From positions 2,604,001 to 2,668,000 of the forward strand of contig NZ_JAUTAZ010000001.1 of NCBI RefSeq assembly GCF_030818905.1: a stretch of 64,000 nt of DNA. The letters run 5' to 3'. This document shows, one piece after another, positions 1-7,745 of the stretch; within the stretch, counting starts at the first letter, position 1, and each line of letters starts with the position of its first letter. Made by a program: the position numbers and the translations under genes. The notes under the pieces are model-generated. The model was not told where the DNA came from, made no database searches, and saw nothing but the letters and a program-made list of their open reading frames with translations. Source of the DNA: Microbacterium sp. SORGH_AS_0888 (GTDB lineage: Bacteria > Actinomycetota > Actinomycetes > Actinomycetales > Microbacteriaceae).

Positions 1-1
1 T

Positions 2-484
2 CTGCTAGCTCGCGTTGGTGTGGCGTTGGTAGTTGTCCAACCCACGAAAGAGTGTCGTGTCAGCGGCGCCGCCTTCCGTGTGAACGAGCACGCACGAGCG
101 ATCGCGCTCTCAGCCCGCTATCTGGCCGAGGACCACCTGTGGTTCACACTGTTTCATGAGATCGGGCATCTCCTGCTTCACGGTTCTGACGGCGAGTTCC
201 TCGATGAGATCGACGTAACGGACGGTTCAGAGTCTGCGACAGAGGGGGAAGCAAATGAGTTTGCGCGTTCCGCGTTGCTTCCCGCTGGTGTCGACGAGCT
301 TCGAAACCTACGCGCAAAGGGACCGACCGCCCGCGAAATCACCCGTTTCGCCGCACGACATGGGGTCGCCCCCGGAGTAGTAGTCGGTCGTCTTCACTTC
401 GATGGCGTACTCGATTTCCGCCAGCAGAACAAGCTGATCCGCCGTTACAGGTGGAGCGAACAGACTCTCACCCAGAAAACTTGA
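2..484 (+). CDS. ImmA/IrrE-type zinc metallopeptidase (5' end outside window)
   Basis: The reading frame is open to the window edge, so the visible 160 residues are probably the C-terminal part. A GTG at 20 is a possible but unproven start. Counted from there, HEIGH at residues 46-50 is the HExxH zinc motif of the ImmA/IrrE (M78-like) family, followed by LLLHG. A conserved-looking acidic stretch with EANEFARSALLP follows; this second helix is typical of the family. Known relatives cleave XRE-type repressors of mobile elements (ImmR in ICEBs1) or serve as antitoxin-like partners. Its partner may lie upstream, or be the XRE protein at 7746. The 3' end overlaps the convergent gene at 468 by 17 bases. 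The family call is firm; the target is inference. Confidence 0.8.
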   Translation: MLARVGVALVVVQPTKECRVSGAAFRVNEHARAIALSARYLAEDHLWFTLFHEIGHLLLHGSDGEFLDEIDVTDGSESATEGEANEFARSALLPAGVDELRNLRAKGPTAREITRFAARHGVAPGVVVGRLHFDGVLDFRQQNKLIRRYRWSEQTLTQKT

Positions 485-1406
485 CGTATTTGTCCGGCTG
501 CTTTTGCCAGTTGCATATCGCGTCTTCCAGCACATCAGGGCGAATGCCAGTCAAATTGCCGAACTGAGCAAGCTCTGCTTGCAGTTCTCGACCCGTGCCA
601 TCAGTAGGGTCTCCGCGCAGCAGAAGCGCTGCCCCCCGGCGCGGACCCGTTGCGTTCACAACATATGAGTGGGGCGGCAGCAGCTCGACAAGCCCGAGCT
701 TGCCTAGCATCGTTAGGTAGTCGAACCGAGCCGTGCGCCCAAACCTGATCACAGCATCGAGAGAACGGTAAGCCGAGTCAAAGCTCTCCTCAGGCGTACC
801 GCCGCTGAAGGATGCGAAACGTTCCGCATGATCCCCGCCGGCTGCCAGGACCCACGTGACGTAACTTGCGATCGCGGCACCCGTCCCGGCATCCTTCCAC
901 GCATCTAGACTCTCGTACTTACGGTGATTTCCGAATCCATGACGTCCTTCGTCACGATGGAAATCGTCCTGGTGCTCGGCAAGCCACAGCCGAAAGGCGA
1001 ATGGGTCAGCGGCAGTGCGCGCCCAAGTCCACCAGCCTGATGGCCCCTCGCCGAACGCGCCATACACGTACCGGATGTAGCGCCACCCCGCGTGCCGGTG
1101 CTTCCCAAAATGGACGAACAGGTAAACCAGCCAGATTGCTTCGTCAAGATCACCGGCCCGAGCGTTGAGGATTGCAGCGCGAATGGGATCAAATCCCGGA
1201 TCGCGTGGATCGCCGGCCTTCGGATCCAGCGCCCTGCCCCGAAGACGGTCGGTGTACCGCACACGTTGTTCGCTGTCAATCAGCTGCTCAATGAGAGCTT
1301 CTCGATGACCCGGCTGCGCTAGTCCCGGAAGCGCTCCATGTCGTGACTCATAGTCAGCGAGGACCCTGTCTAGTCGCAGTGAGTCCTGCTCGTAGTTCCT
1401 ACGCAT
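468..1406 (-). CDS. Alpha-glutamyl/putrescinyl thymine pyrophosphorylase clade 3-like protein
   Basis: I recognise this 312-residue protein by its motif string: FDPIRAAILNARAGDLDEA, then LVYLFVHFGKH, GWRYIRYVYGAFG, FGNHRKYESL, SYVTWV, FGRTARFDYLTMLG and a C-terminal ATGPRRGAALLLRG. This matches my memory of the aGPT-Pplase3 family, predicted by comparative genomics to help make hypermodified pyrimidines in phage and bacterial DNA; the reaction has not been shown for this clade. The start at 1406 is preferred over the GTG at 1436 because AAGGAG sits nine bases upstream. It overlaps the last 8 bases of the thymidylate-synthase-like gene, so the two are translationally coupled. It could instead act on free nucleotides or RNA. 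Confidence 0.65.
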   Translation of the reverse strand: MRRNYEQDSLRLDRVLADYESRHGALPGLAQPGHREALIEQLIDSEQRVRYTDRLRGRALDPKAGDPRDPGFDPIRAAILNARAGDLDEAIWLVYLFVHFGKHRHAGWRYIRYVYGAFGEGPSGWWTWARTAADPFAFRLWLAEHQDDFHRDEGRHGFGNHRKYESLDAWKDAGTGAAIASYVTWVLAAGGDHAERFASFSGGTPEESFDSAYRSLDAVIRFGRTARFDYLTMLGKLGLVELLPPHSYVVNATGPRRGAALLLRGDPTDGTGRELQAELAQFGNLTGIRPDVLEDAICNWQKQPDKYVKFSG

Positions 1407-2361
1407 CTGGTAACTCTCCTTCCAAGATGTGATCACGATCGCTTAAGTAGAGGTCGTACACCGTCCCCCGCAATTGATCGCGAGCCAGTGTGAGGGCCGC
1501 ACTATCCTTCCGCCGGTACGCATGGTAGCCCGACAGCAACTGGCCGAGTTCCAGCCAATAGGGCGCCAGCGAATCAGGAGGTTCGAAACCTCGCTGCGCC
1601 CGCAACGCGGCCTCCCACTCGATGATGACCTCGACATTTGGCCACGGGTCACCAGGAGGCATCAGCGGCATCGGGTATGGCGTTTGCGCGCCTTCCCGCA
1701 GGAACGTCTCGCCCTTTTCTCGGTCTTCTTCATATATATGAAGACTGCCCACAAAGTGCGTGTACGTGCCGACATCTGCCCCGATCGCACGCGCAACCAG
1801 CTCCTGGATGAACGTGAAGGAGAAGAGGTCGTGCCTGAGGCCGGTAATGACGTCGTTGGACCTCATGAAGACAATCAAGTCAACGCGGCCGCCACGCAGA
1901 AGGAACTGAAGCGTACAAGTGCAAGGAACATCTCGTGGATCCGCTTCAAGGTCACGGCGCTCGAAGAGTTCGACCACGGCTTGCCGCGTTGTGGAGCCAG
2001 CAGCGAGCTGCTGAACAACTCTTTGAATCTGGGCATAGTCCCCCGTACCGAAGAGGCGCGGACCATAAACACCGGTCCCTTCACCAATCAGACCTTTGTA
2101 TCCCGAAACGTAGAACGAAATATGGTCAAGGCTGTCGTCTCCTGTCAGGTACCAAATCGTCTCCGCGAGTGCGCTGAACATGTGAGGTAGGGCCGATGTA
2201 CGACTTACTCTGGCTCGTGGATTAGAGAGCTGAAGCCGAGCGCCACGAGTCTCCAGCGTCTGGCCGCGTGATGTGGACACCGGCTCACCCGAGCTGAGGA
2301 GATATTGAACCGATGCAAACAGCAGGTCATCAAGAGTGCTCTCTTCCACGACGAGCGACAT
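1399..2361 (-). CDS. Thymidylate-synthase-fold pyrimidine (hydroxy)methylase, dCMP-type signature
   Basis: A 320-residue protein with the ThyA fold signature. Catalytic Cys147 lies in VPCTCTLQF, followed by phosphate-binding MRSND (Arg167, Ser168, Asp170) and SLHIY (His208, Tyr210). At the position where ThyA has GLPFN, whose Asn reads the uracil edge of dUMP, this protein has GLRHD. In T4 dCMP hydroxymethylase, and in engineered ThyA, Asp at this site switches preference to dCMP. I infer hydroxymethylation or methylation of a dCMP-like substrate rather than housekeeping dTMP synthesis. The histidine following the catalytic Cys in ThyA is Thr here. It is the first gene of a two-gene minus-strand operon and is divergent from the kinase at 2470. 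A plain ThyA paralog is the alternative. Confidence 0.75.
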   Translation of the reverse strand: MSLVVEESTLDDLLFASVQYLLSSGEPVSTSRGQTLETRGARLQLSNPRARVSRTSALPHMFSALAETIWYLTGDDSLDHISFYVSGYKGLIGEGTGVYGPRLFGTGDYAQIQRVVQQLAAGSTTRQAVVELFERRDLEADPRDVPCTCTLQFLLRGGRVDLIVFMRSNDVITGLRHDLFSFTFIQELVARAIGADVGTYTHFVGSLHIYEEDREKGETFLREGAQTPYPMPLMPPGDPWPNVEVIIEWEAALRAQRGFEPPDSLAPYWLELGQLLSGYHAYRRKDSAALTLARDQLRGTVYDLYLSDRDHILEGELPDA

Positions 2362-2469
2362 CGATCCCCCCGGGTATTGCAGCGCCCCAACCTTCTCGCC
2401 AAGCTAGCCCCAGACGGCCTTGGGTGCGAGTCGGCGCGCGGGAATAGCTGTCGTCGGATGAGGAACCCC

Positions 2470-3003
2470 ATGATCGTGGTACTTGAAGGGCCAGACTTTG
2501 CAGGGAAGTCCACAGTGGCCGAGGCGTTGGCTCGTCAGTTTGGCGGCAGCATCGTCGCCAACGGCCCCCCGCCGCCCGATGTGATCCTCCGGGATCACTA
2601 TCTCGACCAGGTGTACGCGGCGGCCGCGGCCGACCATCTCATCATCTTTGATCGCCTGCACGTGGGAGAGCTAATCTATGGGCCGATCTATCGCGGGGCG
2701 TCACGGCTCTCAGAGGACGACGTGATGTCCATCGAACATGCGCTGAACGCAATCGACGCCCTGAAGGTGCACGTCGATGCGTCTGATGACGTTCTACTGG
2801 AGCGACTTCACGGTCCAAGAGGCGACGACATGGTTCGTCATGACGAACAGCTTCTAAGCATCGCCCATCAGTACCGAGCGCTGCTCGCTACTGATGGGCT
2901 TTTGCCCGACTGGGAGTCCATTTCGACCGGAGATAGCGCTTCAGTCATCGCCCGAGAAGTACAACGGCGGAAGACGATTAGGGACAATCCCGATCGAGGA
3001 TGA
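2470..3003 (+). CDS. P-loop (deoxy)nucleotide monophosphate kinase, thymidylate-kinase-like
   Basis: A 177-residue P-loop kinase. The Walker A motif is GPDFAGKS right at the N-terminus, and DRLHVGELIYGP around residues 60-70 supplies the DR motif of thymidylate/deoxynucleoside kinases. ERLHGPRGDD further on resembles a lid region. It is shorter than housekeeping Tmk (about 210). I chose ATG 2470 because AGGA lies eight bases upstream and Walker A then starts within ten residues; ATG 2458 is an alternative. It is divergent from the thymidylate-synthase-like gene across about 110 bp, so both probably share a control region. In phages such kinases convert modified dNMPs to dNDPs for incorporation in DNA; that role here is inference. 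Confidence 0.7.
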   Translation: MIVVLEGPDFAGKSTVAEALARQFGGSIVANGPPPPDVILRDHYLDQVYAAAAADHLIIFDRLHVGELIYGPIYRGASRLSEDDVMSIEHALNAIDALKVHVDASDDVLLERLHGPRGDDMVRHDEQLLSIAHQYRALLATDGLLPDWESISTGDSASVIAREVQRRKTIRDNPDRG

Positions 3004-3394
3004 TCCGTCCCGGGTCCACAACTGAGCTGCAGGCGGCGACGTCGCGGCTCCGTGGTGAACGCAGCCAATCTCAACGCAGTTTCACAACGGCTGAGCCGAG
3101 CATGCGAAATCGAGGTCTTGTTCGCGGCTGCGTTGTCGTGAGACTCGTTCATCACGACCAGCGTGCGCGAAGTCACACGGCTGAGGCGCGATGAGAGCAC
3201 GAAACGTTCCCAAGACCGCCCAGCCGAACTTCCAGACTCGCACGGGCCGCCTATATGCGACAGCAGAATATGCCCCGTCACTCTTCGTCCGCACTGAACG
3301 GCCCGTCGCTTCCCCATCATGAGAAGGAGTGCGAGGGCCGAGAAACCATCTCGGCCCTCGCACTCCCCAGTGAACAAGCTACGACTCGCGGGCC
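3004..3394. other. Non-coding gap between convergent genes
   Basis: No convincing gene is seen in any frame. The only clear structure is the perfect hairpin at 3326-3366, listed separately. The rest looks like unconstrained sequence. Confidence 0.5.
3326..3366. terminator. Perfect 18-bp hairpin, bidirectional terminator candidate
   Basis: GGAGTGCGAGGGCCGAGA, a five-base loop AACCA, then the exact complement. It lies between the convergent kinase gene and the gene ending at 3395. There is no long T tract on either side, so it may act as a GC-rich actinobacterial-type terminator, or as a protein or RNA structure of another kind. Confidence 0.55.
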
Positions 3395-4309
3395 TCAGGC
3401 GGCCAGATCGCGATCCTCATTGCGCTCGAACTTCGCAGCAACAAAGGACTTGAAGTAAGCGATCAGGTTCTCGTCTCGCTCAAGTGCCTTCAATGTCAGA
3501 CGGACGTTCGTGCCGCGCCCCCGGCCGAGGCCGACCTGCTTCATCAGCTTCTCCTTGGGAGTCTTGATGAGCTTGCCGTTGGAGCCGACCACCGCCTGTT
3601 CGAGCTGCGCAAAGTCAAGCACAGCCTTCTCGTAGAAACGAGTAGCTGACATCAGCAGGTTACGTCGCGTCCAGGCCACCGGGACAAGAAGGAGCGGCTT
3701 CCCATCAGCCACCGGGAGAGTGAACTCCTCCTCCGCCCAATTCAGAACGTCAGGATCCCAGACCTGGCAGGGCACCTTGCGCACTCCGTGCCCCGCCGTC
3801 GTGAACTCCGGATAGGTTGCGACCATCGCCTCAGTGAACCGTGCCAGCGGCGCGAACATGATCCGAGTCGTCACATCGGAGGTAATGTCACGATCAACCC
3901 CGTCAACGAACAACGGCAGTTCCTCGAGATGTTCAAGCACGCCGACGCGAACGAGCGCCATCAGATCCGTAACCAGTGCGTTCCAGATCCACGTGCCCAC
4001 GTCATCGGCTCCACCATGACCATAGAAGCCATTGGATGACATCCCAAGGCGCGTCTGCCACGGCTCCTTGAAACGCTGAAGCAGAGACTCCCCACGGCGG
4101 AAGAGAACAGGGTTCCCCGAGATCACACAGCGCACGATCTCACCGAGGAAGCTGTCCGTGGCGCGGATGGCCTCACTTGCGAACGGCTCGGGAGACCCTG
4201 TCAGCCGCACAGCGTGTGGGTCCAAGAACAGTCGGTTGTCGCACGACACATCGATGTCGGCGAACGGAACGGGACCCGTGATCCCGTAGTAATCAGTGAT
4301 AAGAGGCAC
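3395..4309 (-). CDS. Conserved-looking hypothetical protein, 304 aa
   Basis: I do not recognise the family. The protein is soluble, with no signal peptide or membrane segment. It has motifs that look constrained: ADIDVSCDNRLFLDPHAV near the N-terminus, LPLFVDGVDRDITSDVTTR in the middle, and a lysine-rich tail with KTPKEKLMKQVG. The start GTG 4309 is chosen because AGGAG lies six bases before it; the upstream TTG at 4330 lacks a site. It is separate from the modification cassette, being convergent with the kinase and on the same strand as the gene at 4487. Proteins with an acidic fold of this kind occur in defence and mobile islands, but I cannot assign a function. Confidence 0.7.
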   Translation of the reverse strand: MPLITDYYGITGPVPFADIDVSCDNRLFLDPHAVRLTGSPEPFASEAIRATDSFLGEIVRCVISGNPVLFRRGESLLQRFKEPWQTRLGMSSNGFYGHGGADDVGTWIWNALVTDLMALVRVGVLEHLEELPLFVDGVDRDITSDVTTRIMFAPLARFTEAMVATYPEFTTAGHGVRKVPCQVWDPDVLNWAEEEFTLPVADGKPLLLVPVAWTRRNLLMSATRFYEKAVLDFAQLEQAVVGSNGKLIKTPKEKLMKQVGLGRGRGTNVRLTLKALERDENLIAYFKSFVAAKFERNEDRDLAA

Positions 4310-4449
4310 AGGCCTCTCCTCTCTCGTCAAGGAGAACCAGGCGGTCCCCCGGTGAAGGCCCGAGAGGAGAGACGGTGACCCGTTGTCACCGAAACTTCGA
4401 TACGCTGTAAAGGACTCACAGTCGCTTACCGCGCCTCTTGGGCCGGTTC

Positions 4450-4481
4450 TGGCCTGAGGCTGTTGGCGCAGCCTCAGGCCA
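4450..4481 (-). terminator. 13-bp hairpin after the 4487-4888 gene
   Basis: TGGCCTGAGGCTG and its exact complement are separated by six bases, starting six bases past the stop of the minus-strand gene. There is no T tract. The position favours a transcription terminator. Confidence 0.5.
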
Positions 4482-4486
4482 AACTT

Positions 4487-4888
4487 CTATAGCTCGTCTG
4501 AGTCGTCCTCCTGTTTCGAACGGTTCCCGATGACCTCGATGCTCGGGCCCTTCAGATCGATGCACAGCAAGCCATCTTGCTCGTAGGGCTTGTACCGACG
4601 ACTAACGTCCGTGTCGACGTCGTAGTACTGAGTGAAGGCCGTGGCTGACAGAATCACCTGCCCGGTTCCACTCGCCGTTTGGGGGCGAATGGCATACGCG
4701 TGCGGTTCACTGGACGGCTTCATGGCGATGATCCGGGCGTCACGGTCGAACAGAAGCTCAACCGTGTCGGGCGCGCCGATCAAGTTGTGCGCCGCACGGT
4801 TGATCGAGAAGATCCCCCTCTTCTGTATCGTCACGCTGGGCGCTTTGGCTAGCGGCGCCATGCGCTTGTCGAAGACTTCGAAACCCAT
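4487..4888 (-). CDS. Hypothetical protein, 133 aa, mobile-element associated
   Basis: A small soluble protein beginning MGFEVFDKRMAPLAKAPSV. The start at 4888 is set by AAGGGAG seven bases upstream; the frame continues to 4942 without a better start. The N-terminal half reads as a beta-rich module (VTIQKRGIFSINRAAHNLI, VELLFDRDARIIAMKP), similar in style to small proteins common on actinobacterial plasmids and integrative elements. The C-terminus is strongly acidic (KQEDDSDEL). No catalytic motif is visible and I cannot name a function. A hairpin follows the stop, so it is probably transcribed alone. Confidence 0.65.
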   Translation of the reverse strand: MGFEVFDKRMAPLAKAPSVTIQKRGIFSINRAAHNLIGAPDTVELLFDRDARIIAMKPSSEPHAYAIRPQTASGTGQVILSATAFTQYYDVDTDVSRRYKPYEQDGLLCIDLKGPSIEVIGNRSKQEDDSDEL

Positions 4889-5596
4889 CGGTACACTCCC
4901 TTCACTGGACTCATCATCCAGGATACACCCCACCACCGACACAAAGTTTTCTAAGTTTCCTATCCGGCGTTTCGCCGATCGAGTCTTGGACAGCGTTGCG
5001 CCAAGCCGCGCGACAAGCAGATGATCATCGCGTGGTCACGATCGCCGTCCACACTCGCCACGGACGCGCACTCAAGTGCTTCGCCAAGGCAGCCACGGCA
5101 CCTCAAAGTACCTGGGGTCGGAGACGTCCGCGGGATGACACATTGCCTCACACGGCAGGTCGCCGGTCACAAGTCCGATCCCACGACCGCCGCGTCGCCC
5201 CCCCCCGAAATAGAGCCGAAGCGGTGCAGGCACGCCGTGCCATTGCGTTCGCAAGTGTGTCCGCCATTCGAATGTTCACGATCGGAATCGACGTCGGCGA
5301 TAGCTCAGCACTCAAACCGACAGAGCCACGATGACACCATCCAGCGCCACCCGCTCCGCACGAACGACAGCGCGTTGTCGACAATCGTCACCGTCGGATC
5401 GAGCCCCAGATCACAGTGAACTAGACACTCTGTGGATGCCCAGAGCCTCCGGGGTGGTCATCGGCGGCCATGTCGGGGATCGAAAGTGCCTCACCGATTG
5501 GTCACCACTAGGTCTTGACGTCTGGGCCAGTTCCTCGTCCGCTACGCTCCCCCACCCACGTTCCCACCGAGGGAAACAGAGGTGAGGGAGATAGGT
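4889..5596. other. About 700 bp without a recognisable gene
   Basis: The ORFs here have unbiased codon positions, Ser/Arg-rich shadow-like translations and no ribosome binding sites. An AT-rich patch near 4940-4970 (ACAAAGTTTTCTAAGTTT) may be the promoter region of the minus-strand gene starting at 4888. Nothing else is supported. Confidence 0.45.
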
Positions 5597-5944
5597 GTGA
5601 CATCGCGGGCTGATCTGGAAGAGTCCCCCGACAGAGGTGGCTGTCCCGCGTGGTGCGTTGCTGACCACGAGAGCCATACCGCTCCCGAGGATCAGTGGCA
5701 CGAAAGCACCATCGTCGGGGTAGCCGTTGTCGAGTACTGGAGCTACTTCACTGGGGACATATGGCGTCACGACGTCGACGTACTAGAACTGAACGTGCTC
5801 CTCGAACAGCACGTCACATCGAGCACACCATGGATCACGTTCGGCCCTGGTGAAGACCGCGAGCGTGGCTTTCGCCTCAGCCCTGAGAGCATCCGTCAGC
5901 TGATGACGGCCTTAGACACGGTCTTGAAACTCATCACGCCATAA
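5597..5944 (+). CDS. DUF6907-like small protein
   Basis: About 115 residues with CPAWCVADHESH near residues 16-27 and a His/Glu-rich stretch after it. This is the pattern of DUF6907, an actinobacterial family of unknown function found on phages, plasmids and mobile elements. The Cys/His spacing suggests metal binding, which is inference. GTG 5597 follows GAGGGAG by about five bases; GTG 5582, in the same frame, would add five residues. A strong hairpin follows the stop, and the next gene is convergent. Confidence 0.65.
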   Translation: MTSRADLEESPDRGGCPAWCVADHESHTAPEDQWHESTIVGVAVVEYWSYFTGDIWRHDVDVLELNVLLEQHVTSSTPWITFGPGEDRERGFRLSPESIRQLMTALDTVLKLITP

Positions 5945-5945
5945 C

Positions 5946-5990
5946 AAGAGAAGAGCCGGCCCCTCGTAAGTGGAGGGGTCAGCTCTTCTT
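5946..5990. terminator. Hairpin terminator between convergent genes
   Basis: The left arm ends GCCGGCCCCTC and the right arm starts GAGGGGTCAGCTC; AAGAG and CTCTT flank them. Together they form a long stem of roughly 18 bp with two mismatches and a seven-base loop. It serves the genes ending at 5944 and 6030. Confidence 0.65.
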
Positions 5991-6029
5991 GCAGTGACAA
6001 ACGTGGCAGGCGTTTCGCGGTCGATCCAT

Positions 6030-6383
6030 TCAGGCCCTGACGGGTGCGGGCTCCTTGAGAGAGAACGTAACTGACAGGATTCCCCCGACCAGCCCAATGA
6101 TCGACAGCAGCGCGACGAACGGCGCGAACAGCACGAACGGGAATGAGCCGACGAGCGCTATCGGAAACGACACCAGCGCCAGCGCTGCGAAGAGCGCGAA
6201 GGCCACGCCCGCCCACCCGAAGATGGACACCAGGAGCCGACGCCGACGGCTCCCGCGCACGATGCCCACGATCGAGAGCACGAGAGCAGCGAGGCTGAAC
6301 AGTCCACAGATCACGACGAGCAGCATCCAAGCGGGGTCGGCATGGAAGCTCACCGAGCCTTCTTCGGCCGCGTAGGCGATCAC
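6030..6383 (-). CDS. Small integral membrane protein, partner of the surface protein
   Basis: 117 residues with three hydrophobic segments (around 18-38, 50-72 and 76-105) and a basic loop GSRRRRLL between the first two. The GTG start at 6383 shares bases with the TGA of the upstream surface-protein gene (GTGA overlap), so the two are made from one message. No family is recognised. Co-expression suggests a role in membrane placement, export or anchoring of the surface protein, but this is inference from position only. Confidence 0.65.
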   Translation of the reverse strand: MIAYAAEEGSVSFHADPAWMLLVVICGLFSLAALVLSIVGIVRGSRRRRLLVSIFGWAGVAFALFAALALVSFPIALVGSFPFVLFAPFVALLSIIGLVGGILSVTFSLKEPAPVRA

Positions 6384-7600
6384 GACTGCCGAGCCTGGCG
6401 GCGACGAATCAGCAGCAGTAGAGCGATTCCGGCGCTGAGCAGCAGCAGTCCACTGCCACCCCCGATGCTGGCAGCAACCGGATCGAAGCCCGTGACAGCC
6501 AGTTGGTCGACGACGGTGAGGTCGAGCCAGAGCGACCCACTCGTAGCACCGCGGACCTCGATCTGGTGCTTGCCGATGTCGATGCCGGTCGGGATGGTGA
6601 CGGTCTGCGTCAGCGTGCCATCTGCGTTCACGGCGCCTGCCCACAGCTTGATCGGCGTGGAGTGCAGCCAGAGTTCAACGGATTCGCTCGGTGCCAGGCC
6701 GCTGGCGGTGACGGTGACGCGGCCATCCGGGGCGACGCTGGTGGTCGAGAGCGACGCGGTCGGCGTTGCCGTCCGGCTCGGAGTTGGCGTCGGGGTCGGC
6801 GTGGAGCAGCTGTCGGCCGAGATGGTGAACTCGTCCAGGATGTAGTCGTTCGAGTCGATGTACCACTGGAAGCTTCCAACCGGAACCGGGCCCGTGAAGG
6901 TGTAGGTGCCGGGTGAGATGTTGTACACGATCGGCTTGTCGGCCTGCAGAGGCTGGTAGTTCAGCACGTCGTAAACACCGATATCCCAGCCGCCATTCAC
7001 AGAGTTGCGCGTGGCGACGGAGGGGACCGAGGCGACAGTGAGAGTCACGGTTGCGACCGGTGAACCTTCAACACAGGCAACGTTGACACTCGGTGTCACA
7101 GCCGGAGTTGAGTCGGGCTGCGAGGGGCCGGTGATGGTGAAGTGGTAGTTGTCGGCGATCGGGAGTTCGCCGTTGCAGTCTCCCCCGCACTCGACGTTAC
7201 CGATGACGCGAAGCGTGTAGTCACCGGGGGCAAGGTCAAGCGTGTGCGCGTAGTCCTGGTCACCGGGTGTCGTGAGGTGGAGGGTGTCCGTGAAGAGATA
7301 GCCACCGTGGTCGACATCGGTGCCCGGGTAGACGTAGGGGTAGACCCAGCCATCCGTGAAGCCGTCGCGGAGGGCGTATTTGAAGGAGACTGTCGTGTCC
7401 CCGTCTGCGCCGGTGGACGCCGCCAGGTTCCACGCCGTGGTGGTCAGGCCCTGAACCGGCGTCGAGCTTGGCGATGGCGCTACATCCTCGCCACTGGCAG
7501 CAAGGGCAGTTGATGAGGCAGAGAGTACGCCCGCTCCGGCGAGCAGAGCGGCAACAAGAAGGGCGGATATACGGCGGAGGCGACGGCGAGGTCGGGTCAT
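6380..7600 (-). CDS. Secreted surface protein with LAVTG sortase-sorting signal
   Basis: 406 residues. An N-terminal signal peptide (basic MTRPRRRLRR, hydrophobic core, ALAAS cleavage region) is followed by beta-rich extracellular domains, a TPTPTPTP linker near residue 270 and an Ig-like repeat with GRVTVTASGLAPSESVEL. The C-terminus has LAVTG, a hydrophobic span and the basic tail RRRQARQS, a cell-wall sorting signal of the LAXTG type used by class E sortases in high-GC actinobacteria. A CGGDC motif near residue 140 may form a disulfide. No sortase gene is in the window, so anchoring would use the host enzyme. Its place on a mobile element suggests surface exclusion, adhesion or phage shielding; none is proven. 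Confidence 0.75.
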   Translation of the reverse strand: MTRPRRRLRRISALLVAALLAGAGVLSASSTALAASGEDVAPSPSSTPVQGLTTTAWNLAASTGADGDTTVSFKYALRDGFTDGWVYPYVYPGTDVDHGGYLFTDTLHLTTPGDQDYAHTLDLAPGDYTLRVIGNVECGGDCNGELPIADNYHFTITGPSQPDSTPAVTPSVNVACVEGSPVATVTLTVASVPSVATRNSVNGGWDIGVYDVLNYQPLQADKPIVYNISPGTYTFTGPVPVGSFQWYIDSNDYILDEFTISADSCSTPTPTPTPSRTATPTASLSTTSVAPDGRVTVTASGLAPSESVELWLHSTPIKLWAGAVNADGTLTQTVTIPTGIDIGKHQIEVRGATSGSLWLDLTVVDQLAVTGFDPVAASIGGGSGLLLLSAGIALLLLIRRRQARQS

Positions 7601-7674
7601 GACAGGATCTCCAGAGACACAAGCGGGGGTGGAGCGTTCAGGAAGCCGTCAGCGGATACGGAGGCAGCTCTAAG

Positions 7675-7715
7675 ATGCTTCAGGCACGATCCATTATGCA
7701 TAAATTATCATCCAC
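7675..7715. promoter_or_regulatory. AT-rich divergent control region
   Basis: A clearly AT-rich island (ATTATGCATAAATTATC) lies between the divergent surface-protein gene and the XRE regulator gene. It contains -10-like hexamers on both strands, but I could not define a full promoter. Confidence 0.3.
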
Positions 7716-7745
7716 CGCGAGTTCAGCGACGCAGACCGTGGAGGG

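Noticed and set aside
4996..5419. Two overlapping plus-strand frames of 112 and 132 residues
   Set aside because: No ribosome binding site, Ser/Arg-rich composition and no codon-position bias; treated as non-coding.
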